From TMED108 sp036166415 (lineage in GTDB: Bacteria > Fidelibacterota > Marinisomatia > Marinisomatales > TCS55), in assembly GCA_036166415.1 (NCBI GenBank), contig JAYZHP010000126.1:1-10017 (forward strand): 10,017 bases of DNA, read 5' to 3'. Position 1 is the stretch's first letter; the number at the start of each line of letters is the position of its first letter. The notes below the pieces were generated by a model. That model worked only from the letters and a program-made list of their open reading frames with translations. It was not told the origin of the DNA and did not search any database. Made by a program: the position numbers and the translations under genes. Of the stretch, positions 1-6,875 are shown piece by piece.

Positions 1-1337
1 GCTTTATGGGTTTCCTTGCCAAATGGATTGATAATAGCAGAAATTCCTGTATTTGCACTCATAGCAATACCAGTCCTATACTCAACTGCTCTTAGTTTAG
101 CAATTTCATAATATTGCCTCACGCCAGATGAATTCTGTAGCCAGGCAACATTTGCCTCAATAGTTAAAAAACGTGCTCCTTCTACAAAAAACTTTCTAGC
201 TAGCAATGGATTAGTTGAATCATAGCATATCATATTGCTGAATAAAACCGAGTCTAATTCAAAAGTGGTAAATTCATCTCCATGAGAAAAGTTTCCTTGT
301 CCAAAATTTAATTGTTTTAAAATGGGGAATATTGATGAAAGAGGGATGTATTCCGCAAAAGGCACTAAAAATAATTTATGATATAATTTATTTTTTTTCG
401 AGCTAAAGAAAATAGATCCATTATAAATTTTTTTATCATTAGATGACGCTTTATAGTCAAGAGTCCCCATCATCAAAGGAATTGATGTTGAGTCGACTAA
501 TTTCTCAAATTTATTATTTAGATAAGAAACGCGCATATAATTTGGCAATGCTGCTTCTGGCCACAAAACTAAATCAGGTTTCAATGAGTAAGCTATTGTG
601 TTTAATGAATCCATTACTTCATACAATTCATTTCTATAGCTTGCCTCCCATTTTTGATTTGGATCAATATTTGGTTGAATAATTGATATATTCCTTTTTT
701 CCCAATTTATATTTTTCAAAGCGTGAAGTTTATAGCTTCCATAGAAAATTGGAATGATAGCCATTAAGAATAAAATTAGATTTTTTTTAGGATTCAGTTT
801 ATTTGTAAAAAATGATAAATATAATGCAACATTAATAAATATGATCCAAAATGCTACCCCTTCTGATCCAGTCGTGTCTATTATTTGTAAAATACTTATA
901 AATTTTGTTTGGGTTAAAGCAAGATTTGACCAAGAAAATGCAAGCGGTCCATAGCTGCGAATCAATTCCATAGAAACCCACAAAAATGGGATTAAATATT
1001 CTACATAATTAAATCTATCTTTAAACCAGCTAATAGCGCCTCCTAATATCGCCCAAAAGATTGAAAGATATAGTATTGCTGCAACTAGAGAAATCATAAC
1101 TGGTAAAAACGATGCCCCAGTATTAAGCCCTATCCAGTATAATGAAATTGCATTGGCTATGATTGCTGCAAAATAAGAATATTTAATTGAATCAATTATT
1201 TTTACAGTTAACCAAACCCTAATTAGTGGAATAAAAGCAAATAAAGCTAAAATACCAAAAAAGGGCGGGTAGGATAATCCAACTAATAATCCAGAAATCA
1301 ATGCTAATTTTAATGGTGAAAAGATAGGTTTTTTCAT
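1..1337 (-). CDS. lnt: Apolipoprotein N-acyltransferase (Lnt), 3' end cut by window edge
   Basis: Lnt transfers an acyl chain from phospholipid to the N-terminal diacylglyceryl-cysteine of lipoproteins, the last maturation step, in the inner membrane. My translation from the ATG at 1337-1335 stays open for 445 codons to the window edge; the E. coli enzyme has about 510 residues, so a short C-terminal part is missing. The N-terminal ~200 residues form several hydrophobic segments (about 10-44, 53-71, 76-104, 113-130, 160-178, 187-203). A nitrilase-type domain follows from about 215. The catalytic triad is visible: Glu261 in LWPEAALP, Lys321 in YHKLFLVPF, Cys371 in MICYD. Trp230, Glu329 and Tyr372 match other residues essential in E. 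coli. The residue after CY is Asp373 where E. coli has an essential Glu. The start overlaps the ruvX stop by one base (TAATG), suggesting translational coupling. No Shine-Dalgarno is evident. Confidence 0.93.
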   Translation of the reverse strand, partial: MKKPIFSPLKLALISGLLVGLSYPPFFGILALFAFIPLIRVWLTVKIIDSIKYSYFAAIIANAISLYWIGLNTGASFLPVMISLVAAILYLSIFWAILGGAISWFKDRFNYVEYLIPFLWVSMELIRSYGPLAFSWSNLALTQTKFISILQIIDTTGSEGVAFWIIFINVALYLSFFTNKLNPKKNLILFLMAIIPIFYGSYKLHALKNINWEKRNISIIQPNIDPNQKWEASYRNELYEVMDSLNTIAYSLKPDLVLWPEAALPNYMRVSYLNNKFEKLVDSTSIPLMMGTLDYKASSNDKKIYNGSIFFSSKKNKLYHKLFLVPFAEYIPLSSIFPILKQLNFGQGNFSHGDEFTTFELDSVLFSNMICYDSTNPLLARKFFVEGARFLTIEANVAWLQNSSGVRQYYEIAKLRAVEYRTGIAMSANTGISAIINPFGKETHK

Positions 1338-1753
1338 TAGTAATTTAATTGATCCAGATAATGTTGTAGAAAAATTGCAGCAGCTGTCTCATCAATTTTT
1401 GATTTATTAAAACCTGTTTTTATCCCTTGAGTAACTAAGGATTTCTTTGCGCTTACAGAGCTAAGTCGTTCATCAAACATAATAATGGGAATATCAATTT
1501 TATTTTCTAGATAACTTGTAAAATCTTTTACCTTATCAGTTTGAAGAGTATTTGCCCCATGCATTCCAATTGGAAGGCCAATTATGAGTTTTTCTATTTT
1601 ATGCCTTTTAATAATATCAATTAAATCAATAGAAAGATTCTCATAATTAGAATATGAAATAGTTTTTAGTGGTTTTGAGATTATTTTATTAGGATCAGAT
1701 AGCGCCAAACCAATTCGCTTCTCGCCATGATCAATAGCTAATAATCGTCCCAT
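1337..1753 (-). CDS. ruvX: RuvX/YqgF family pre-16S rRNA nuclease
   Basis: This is a 138-residue protein of the YqgF/RuvX family with an RNase H-like fold. Family members mature the 5' end of 16S rRNA in the cytoplasm (E. coli YqgF); an older label is putative Holliday junction resolvase. The length fits the family. Visible signatures are LAIDHGEKRIGLALSD at residues 5-20 with catalytic-type Asp8, IIGLPIGMHG at 57-66, FDERLSSVSA at 93-102 with Asp94 and Glu95, and the C-terminal IDETAAAIFLQHYLD at 120-134 with Asp121. These acidic residues are the expected metal ligands. It starts 21 bases after the rel stop with an ATG and no clear Shine-Dalgarno, and its TAA shares one base with the lnt start. 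It is probably co-transcribed with rel and lnt. Confidence 0.95.
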   Translation of the reverse strand: MGRLLAIDHGEKRIGLALSDPNKIISKPLKTISYSNYENLSIDLIDIIKRHKIEKLIIGLPIGMHGANTLQTDKVKDFTSYLENKIDIPIIMFDERLSSVSAKKSLVTQGIKTGFNKSKIDETAAAIFLQHYLDQLNY

Positions 1754-1774
1754 AATTAGATGCTATAATAGTGT

Positions 1775-3961
1775 TTAATTTTGAATGCGAGAAACTTTAT
1801 CAATGTTTTTTACTTCAGAAACTTTTCTCAGTACTCTATCTAGTTGCTTTAGATTGCTTACTTGTATAATAAGCCTAGCTATTGCTACAGTATCTTTTAC
1901 TTTAATGTCTACTGATGTCATATTAATATTTAATTTTGAAATTGTTTCAGTCATATCTTTTAATAAGCCTTTTCTATCTTGACCGATAACTTTTAAATGT
2001 ACATTAAAAAGATCTGATCTAGAAACTTCCCACTCTACCGGAACCAATCTATCTGATTCTTCATTTGATATCGGGAGATTATAGCAATTAGCACGATGAA
2101 CCGTCATTCCTCTCCCTCTTGTTACAAAGCCAACCATACTGTCACCAGGTATTGGATTACAGCATTTTCCAAAATTGGCCATAACATTTTTTATACCCTC
2201 AAGCTTAATGCTCTTGCTTTCATTTTTTCTAAAATTGAAAAATCCTTGATTTTCAACATCCTTTACTTCTTCATTTTTTATTGAGTTTTTTTCAATTAAT
2301 TCACGAATAGCAATGTCTCCTTTTCCAATAGATTCAAAAAGCTGCTCTACAGTATCAAATCCAAATTTAGAAAAACTATTTTTTAATTTTTCAGACTGAT
2401 TAATTAGCTTTAATCTTCTGAGACTTTTAATGAATAATTGCTCACCAATTTTGACGCTTTCTTCCCTTTCTTTTTTATGTAAGTAGCTTTTAATTTTATT
2501 TCTAGCTTTAGAGGTTACTGTAAATTCTAACCATCCATAGTTAGGTCTCTGTGAATTACTAGTAATGACTTCAACATTATCACCATTATTGAGAATAGTA
2601 TTTAATGGAACAACTTTATTGTTGACTTTAGCACCTAGGCAAGTTTTTCCAATTTCCGTATGAACATTATATGCAAAATCAATTGGAGTTGAGTTTGCGG
2701 GTAATTGTATCAGATCACCTTCTGGCGTAAAAACAAAAATTTCATCTCCAAAAAGGTCAATTTTTAATAGATGCATAAATTCTTTTGGGTCGTTTTCTTC
2801 GCTTTGAAGCATGTCAAGAAGATCTCGCAACCATTCAACATGTGAATCAATATTTTTGGAAGAACCTTTACCTTCCTTATATCTCCAATGTGCAGCCACG
2901 CCAATTTCTGCAGTTTTTTCCATATCTTCAGTTCGAATTTGAATTTCAATAATTTTTCCTTGTGGGCCAATAATTGTAGTGTGTATAGACTGATATCCAT
3001 TGCTTTTCGGCATAGCGATAAAATCTTTAAATCTATCTTGAATAGGTTTGAATTTCTGATGAAGAACGCCGAGTGCTAAATAGCATTCTTCAACTTTATT
3101 TACTACAACTCGCACTGCTAGAATATCATGAATTTCTTCAAAATTTTTTTCTCTTTGAATCATTTTACCATATATAGATGAGTGAGATTTAGGCCTGCCA
3201 TACACCCTAGGATTCATTTTATTAATTATCAATTCATCATTTAAGGCTGAAGTAATTGTCCTGATATATTTTTCACGTTCCTTGTTTGATGATTTAAGTT
3301 TTTTATCAATTTCTTTATAAATTTCTGGATTTAAAACCTGTAAGGCTAAATCATCTAGCATCCATTTAACACTTGCCATGCCTAATCGATGTGCGAGAGG
3401 TGCATATACATCGCGAGTTTCAATAGCAATTCTACGTTGCTTAATACGAGGCATATATTTAATTGTTTTCATATTATGTAGTCTATCAGCAAATTTAATG
3501 ATTATAACTCTAAGGTCGCTTGCTACAGAAATTAACATTTTCATAAAATTGCCAGCCTGCTGTGCTTTACGACTAGAAAAATGTATTCCGCTTAATTTAC
3601 TTACTCCATCAACTAAATCTGCAACATCCTGACCAAATTCTGATTTTATTTCATCAATTGTTGTTTCTGTATCTTCGACTGTATCATGCAACATTCCTGA
3701 GATAATAGTTGTTAAATCCATATTCCACGTAGCTAAAATCTTAGCTACTTCCACACAATGACTATCAAAATAAGGTTCCCCAGATAATCGCTTTTGTCCC
3801 TCGTGTCTTTTTATGCCAAACTCATATGCTTTCCATAATTGCACTTTTAATTTTTCGTCATTATCAAAATTATAATGAGAAATATTTTCTATTAATTGAT
3901 TGAACTTCTTTGGGAATTCGCCCCCGATGAAAGGGACCAGTCTTGAAATAGGATTATCCAT
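1775..3961 (-). CDS. rel: Bifunctional (p)ppGpp synthetase/hydrolase (Rel/SpoT type)
   Basis: This enzyme makes and degrades the alarmone (p)ppGpp from GTP/GDP and ATP. From the ATG at 3961 it has 728 residues, the usual long-RSH length. An N-terminal HD hydrolase domain keeps Arg58, His68, the His92-Asp93 pair with EDT (96-98), and the Asp159/Asn163 region (DRLHNM). The synthetase domain has GRPKSHSSIYGKM (255-267), Asp279, YQSIHT (323-328) and Glu339 in EIQIRT. A TGS domain lies at about 402-468, a helical region follows, a CC/zinc-finger-like region contains CCNPIPGD (Cys600-Cys601), and an ACT domain spans about 651-726. Both active sites look intact, so it should be bifunctional. A longer frame begins with TTG at 4027 but would overlap dnaB by 74 bases and add 22 residues absent from the usual N-terminus. 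The ATG at 3961 overlaps the dnaB stop by 8 bases (ATGGATAA) and is preferred. Confidence 0.96.
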   Translation of the reverse strand: MDNPISRLVPFIGGEFPKKFNQLIENISHYNFDNDEKLKVQLWKAYEFGIKRHEGQKRLSGEPYFDSHCVEVAKILATWNMDLTTIISGMLHDTVEDTETTIDEIKSEFGQDVADLVDGVSKLSGIHFSSRKAQQAGNFMKMLISVASDLRVIIIKFADRLHNMKTIKYMPRIKQRRIAIETRDVYAPLAHRLGMASVKWMLDDLALQVLNPEIYKEIDKKLKSSNKEREKYIRTITSALNDELIINKMNPRVYGRPKSHSSIYGKMIQREKNFEEIHDILAVRVVVNKVEECYLALGVLHQKFKPIQDRFKDFIAMPKSNGYQSIHTTIIGPQGKIIEIQIRTEDMEKTAEIGVAAHWRYKEGKGSSKNIDSHVEWLRDLLDMLQSEENDPKEFMHLLKIDLFGDEIFVFTPEGDLIQLPANSTPIDFAYNVHTEIGKTCLGAKVNNKVVPLNTILNNGDNVEVITSNSQRPNYGWLEFTVTSKARNKIKSYLHKKEREESVKIGEQLFIKSLRRLKLINQSEKLKNSFSKFGFDTVEQLFESIGKGDIAIRELIEKNSIKNEEVKDVENQGFFNFRKNESKSIKLEGIKNVMANFGKCCNPIPGDSMVGFVTRGRGMTVHRANCYNLPISNEESDRLVPVEWEVSRSDLFNVHLKVIGQDRKGLLKDMTETISKLNINMTSVDIKVKDTVAIARLIIQVSNLKQLDRVLRKVSEVKNIDKVSRIQN

Positions 3962-5324
3962 TAAATACTGATTCAGCTTCTGGCTCAGAAATTCTTGCTG
4001 AATTTTCAAATCGAGCAAACCTATCAATAAATGTTACATTGATATTTCCAGTTGGTCCATTTCTTTGTTTTGCGACCATAACCTGAGCCTTGCCTTTATC
4101 TTCATCCTCCTGAGAGTAAATCCAGGGACGATATAAAAACATAACTACATCTGCGTCTTGCTCAATAGCGCCTGATTCCCTTAGATCTGATAACTGAGGT
4201 CGCCTATCTGTTCTATTTTCAACAGCTCTTGAAAGCTGAGATAGTGCGACAACTGGCACTTCGATCTCTTTAGCTAGGTTCTTAAGTGATCTTGATATGT
4301 GTGAAATTTCCTGCTGCCTACTTTCTACTCCTTTTGGTCCTGTCATTAATTGCAAATAATCAACAATAATCAATCCAATATCGTGCTCCGCTTTTAAGCG
4401 ACGCGCCTTAGCTCTTACTTCTAGGACAGACATGCCTGCGGAATCATCTAAATAAATGGGAGCTTCAGCAAGATTGCCAGAGGCAATGCTTAGATTTTTC
4501 ATTTGGCTTTTTGGTAATTTCCCGGTCCTTACTAGATGGCTATCAACCCTACCTTCAGCGCAAAGTAGACGCATAGCAAGTTGATGATTGGCCATTTCTA
4601 AGCTAAACATCCCAACGCCAACTTGATCCATTACAGCTGCATTTCTACCCATTGATAATGCAAGTGCGGTTTTTCCCATACCCGGCCTACCGGCAACAAT
4701 GATTAGTTCCCCTGGATGAAAACCTGAGGTCATATTATCTAAATCAACAAGGCCAGATGCAACGCCAGTTACAGAACCGGGGGTTGCGGCAATCTTATCT
4801 AGCTGTTCAAACGTTTGATGAAGCATTGACCCTAAATGATCAAAGCCTCCCTTAAGACGTTTTTCAGATATATTAAATATGGCTGATTCTGCTGCATCTA
4901 ATATATCATCTACATCTTGATTATCTTCAGATGCATTTTTTGAAACTTCATGAGAAACCTGTATAAGGGTACGTAAAATACTTTTTTCTAGAACAATTTT
5001 AGCGTAATGCTCAATATTTGCTGTTGTGGGTACAGATTCTGCTAATCCTGAAATATAGTAAGCTCCCCCAACGCCTTTTAATTCATTTTTCTTTTTTAAT
5101 CTATCTACAACAGAAACTGCATCAATTGGTTCGCCTTTTTCAAAAAGGTCAACCATGCATGAAGCAATACGTATATGGGCATCTTTATAAAACATATTAG
5201 GCTTCAGCCATTGCAAAGCCTTGCTTACTGCCTCTTTTGTAGTAAGCATAGATCCCAAAACTGCCTGTTCAGCCTCAATAGACTGGGGCTGTCCTTTTAA
5301 TTCAATTTTATCTTTGTTAGGCAT
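3954..5324 (-). CDS. dnaB: Replicative DNA helicase DnaB
   Basis: DnaB is the hexameric ATP-driven helicase that unwinds the replication fork and recruits primase. The 456-residue protein is full length for the family. The N-terminal helical domain (about 10-115) includes the typical SIEAEQAVLGSML stretch at 15-27. The RecA-like motor domain starts near 185: Walker A GRPGMGKT at 212-219, Walker B region LIIVDYLQL at 318-326, LSQLSRAVENR at 361-371, the DnaB signature DLRESGAIEQDADVVMFLYR at 380-399, and KQRNGPTG at 419-426 containing the arginine-finger region (Arg421). No intein interrupts the motifs. It starts 9 bases after the glycosylase stop with ATG, and no Shine-Dalgarno is visible in the A+T-only-like spacer. 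Its TAA lies inside the rel start overlap. Placement between a repair enzyme and rel suggests shared expression with growth-control genes. Confidence 0.97.
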   Translation of the reverse strand: MPNKDKIELKGQPQSIEAEQAVLGSMLTTKEAVSKALQWLKPNMFYKDAHIRIASCMVDLFEKGEPIDAVSVVDRLKKKNELKGVGGAYYISGLAESVPTTANIEHYAKIVLEKSILRTLIQVSHEVSKNASEDNQDVDDILDAAESAIFNISEKRLKGGFDHLGSMLHQTFEQLDKIAATPGSVTGVASGLVDLDNMTSGFHPGELIIVAGRPGMGKTALALSMGRNAAVMDQVGVGMFSLEMANHQLAMRLLCAEGRVDSHLVRTGKLPKSQMKNLSIASGNLAEAPIYLDDSAGMSVLEVRAKARRLKAEHDIGLIIVDYLQLMTGPKGVESRQQEISHISRSLKNLAKEIEVPVVALSQLSRAVENRTDRRPQLSDLRESGAIEQDADVVMFLYRPWIYSQEDEDKGKAQVMVAKQRNGPTGNINVTFIDRFARFENSARISEPEAESVFNG

Positions 5325-5333
5325 AGTAAATAA

Positions 5334-6014
5334 TTATTTATCAATAAGTGAACGTATCCATTTAAAATCCTTCCACGCATCTGGCTTCCAATTGGAATTT
5401 CTCAATAAAGCAGCTGGGTGATAAGTAACGATTAAATCTGTTCCATGATAATTATGAATAATATTGCGCATATCTTTCAACGACTTATCCACACTCAGAA
5501 GCGTCTTTCCAGCGACTCTGCCTAAAGCTACAATGAGTTTTGGCTGAATCAAATCAATTTGATTAACCAAATATGGTTCACATTTTTCTATTTCATTTTT
5601 AGAGGGATCGCGATTATCTGGAGGCCTACATTTTAATACGTTGCATATAAAAACATCTTTTTCTCTGGATCTATTAATAGCAGAAAGCATTTGGTCTAAT
5701 AATTTTCCTGCCCTACCTACAAATGGCTCACCTTTTAGATCTTCTTGCTCACCTGGGGCCTCGCCAACAAGCATCAGTGAAGCTTTGGGGTCACCAACTC
5801 CAAAGACAAAATTATTTCGAGTTGATCCTAGTTCACATTTTAAACAGTTTTTTATTTCATTATTATAAGAAATTAAGTCAGTTAATCTTTTTTTTAAAAT
5901 TTCACGTTTATCCTGACTATTTATATTTGGGCCTTGATGTCCTATTGAAAGGAAAACTTCATTTCCAAATAATTCTTGATATTGTTTAAAATATCTTAAT
6001 TTTTCATCATTCAA
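5334..6014 (-). CDS. udg: Family 4 (UDGa) iron-sulfur uracil-DNA glycosylase
   Basis: This enzyme excises uracil arising from cytosine deamination, starting base-excision repair. The 226-residue protein carries the family 4 signature GEAPGEQED (84-92), VKCRPP-like LKCRPPDNRDP (128-137), and the second active-site motif HPAALLR (199-205). Four cysteines, Cys57, Cys60, Cys129 and Cys145, have the spacing of the 4Fe-4S ligands in thermophile UDGa proteins. An N-terminal extension of about 50 residues without recognised motifs precedes the core, as in many bacterial members once annotated as phage SPO1 DNA polymerase-related. The start codon is TTG at 6014: an in-frame stop lies just upstream (6026-6024), and nearby ATGs at 6010 and 6007 are out of frame. 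A GAGA at 6022-6025 sits 7 bases before the TTG. The gene begins 17 bases after rpoZ. Confidence 0.94.
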   Translation of the reverse strand: MNDEKLRYFKQYQELFGNEVFLSIGHQGPNINSQDKREILKKRLTDLISYNNEIKNCLKCELGSTRNNFVFGVGDPKASLMLVGEAPGEQEDLKGEPFVGRAGKLLDQMLSAINRSREKDVFICNVLKCRPPDNRDPSKNEIEKCEPYLVNQIDLIQPKLIVALGRVAGKTLLSVDKSLKDMRNIIHNYHGTDLIVTYHPAALLRNSNWKPDAWKDFKWIRSLIDK

Positions 6015-6021
6015 AAATAAT

Positions 6022-6025
6022 TCTC
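6022..6025 (-). promoter_or_regulatory. Weak ribosome binding site for the uracil-DNA glycosylase TTG start
   Basis: The minus strand reads GAGA followed by ATTATTT and then TTG. The seven-base spacing suits translation from this TTG. The sequence is a weak purine match only, but it supports the unusual start in the absence of an in-frame ATG. Confidence 0.4.
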
Positions 6026-6031
6026 AAATTA

Positions 6032-6310
6032 TTATGATTCCTCTTGATCTTTTTTCCATTCAATCGTTCCATCTAAAAATTCATTTACCGAAACGGATGT
6101 TGGTTTTTCAAGCTCTTCGTAATCATCGGGGTTGGTCTCAATAACCTCATCATATACTCCCATTTCATCTTCTTCGGTTGAATCAATTATATCTTCAACA
6201 ATTCTATCGCTAAGTACTTGCTTTGCTCGTTTTGACATAACGACAACAGATTCATAAATATCATCAGCGTGATTTTCCATCTCACGAATGGATAGTGGTT
6301 CAAGTGACAT
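6032..6310 (-). CDS. rpoZ: RNA polymerase omega subunit (RpoZ)
   Basis: Omega is the small RNA polymerase subunit that clamps the beta' C-terminus and helps assembly. The 92-residue product has the conserved omega core at about 17-36 (DIYESVVVMSKRAKQVLSDR) and the FCB-type tail VNEFLDGTIEW at 75-85. Between them, residues 39-68 are highly acidic (roughly half Asp/Glu). The N-terminus is MSLEPLSIREMEN, not the MARVTV motif whose Arg contacts ppGpp at site 1 in E. coli RNA polymerase. The ATG overlaps the 3' end of gmk by 11 bases and has a strong AAGGAG six bases upstream, the best Shine-Dalgarno in the window. The neighbours gmk and yicC follow the widely conserved order. In many bacteria coaBC follows rpoZ; here a glycosylase gene takes that place. 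Confidence 0.92.
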   Translation of the reverse strand: MSLEPLSIREMENHADDIYESVVVMSKRAKQVLSDRIVEDIIDSTEEDEMGVYDEVIETNPDDYEELEKPTSVSVNEFLDGTIEWKKDQEES

Positions 6311-6875
6311 TCAGCACTCCTTTTGTTTCATTTTGAATAATTTCTAAAATTTTATTTGTAGCGTCTTCAAGTTTATCATTAACAACAGAGAAATCAAAAT
6401 TTGATTTATGTGATAGTTCAAACTCAATCCTTTGCAGTCTTTTTTCTATTATTTCTTTTGTGTCAGTACCTCTTTTCTCTAATCTTGTTTTTAATTCATT
6501 TAAGCTTGGTGGTTCTATAAATATTGATATGGCTTGATTTGGAAAAAGCTTTTGAATAGACATGGCACCCTTAACATCGACTTCTAATAAAAGCAGTGTC
6601 TTATTATCGACTGACTGTTGGATTTGGGATTTTGACGTTCCATAGTAACAATCAAAATGAAAATTCCATTCTGTATACTCATCATTTTCAATACCATTTA
6701 TAAATTCTTCTTCAGTCACAAAAAAATAATCAATACCATTTTTTTCATTTAGTCTCATTTTCCTTGATGTGTGTGATACTGAAAATTGTATTCTGTCTAC
6801 TCTCTTTTGTATTTCTTTACATAAAGTAGATTTCCCTGAACCTGATGGAGCGGTGATTATAATTAAATTTTTCAT
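6300..6875 (-). CDS. gmk: Guanylate kinase (Gmk)
   Basis: Gmk phosphorylates GMP to GDP with ATP, feeding the GTP pool used by RNA polymerase, ribosomes and Rel. The 191-residue length is normal. The P-loop APSGSGKST is at 9-17. GMP-binding positions align almost number for number with yeast guanylate kinase: Ser34, Arg38, Arg41, Tyr50, Glu69, Tyr78, Thr80 (Ser in yeast) and Asp100. The lid region includes Arg131, Arg135 and Arg146. The usual TTRxPRxGE signature is diverged to TSRKMRLNE, and the usual Gly-Asn before YYGTS is Asp75-Cys76, but no contact residue is lost. The ATG overlaps the yicC stop as ATGA with no clear Shine-Dalgarno, which suggests coupling. Its TGA overlaps the rpoZ start by 11 bases. 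Confidence 0.96.
   Translation of the reverse strand: MKNLIIITAPSGSGKSTLCKEIQKRVDRIQFSVSHTSRKMRLNEKNGIDYFFVTEEEFINGIENDEYTEWNFHFDCYYGTSKSQIQQSVDNKTLLLLEVDVKGAMSIQKLFPNQAISIFIEPPSLNELKTRLEKRGTDTKEIIEKRLQRIEFELSHKSNFDFSVVNDKLEDATNKILEIIQNETKGVLNVT
6317..6322 (-). promoter_or_regulatory. Strong ribosome binding site for rpoZ
   Basis: AAGGAG on the minus strand lies six bases before the rpoZ ATG and inside the end of gmk. It fixes the rpoZ start at 6310 and suggests independent strong initiation rather than only coupling. Confidence 0.8.

Noticed and set aside
391..788. Two A8 runs in lnt (391-398 and 781-788) as possible phase-variable slip sites
   Set aside because: Runs of this length are expected in such A+T-rich DNA, the frame is intact through both, and a housekeeping gene is a poor phase-variation target.
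443..954. Plus-strand reading frames of 66-79 codons
   Set aside because: They lie antisense to lnt, whose minus-strand frame is open throughout and carries the full catalytic motif set; they have no recognisable domain.
2764..3079. Frames on both strands inside rel (78 codons minus, 63 plus)
   Set aside because: Both fall within the Rel synthetase domain in alternative frames, with no initiation signal or motif.
3954..5324. Possible intein in DnaB, a common insertion site
   Set aside because: Walker A, Walker B and the later helicase motifs are contiguous at normal spacing and the protein is 456 residues, so no intein is present.
5641..5989. Two overlapping plus-strand frames of 75 and 88 codons
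   Set aside because: They are antisense to the uracil-DNA glycosylase core, where conserved motifs constrain the minus strand; composition looks like a shadow frame.
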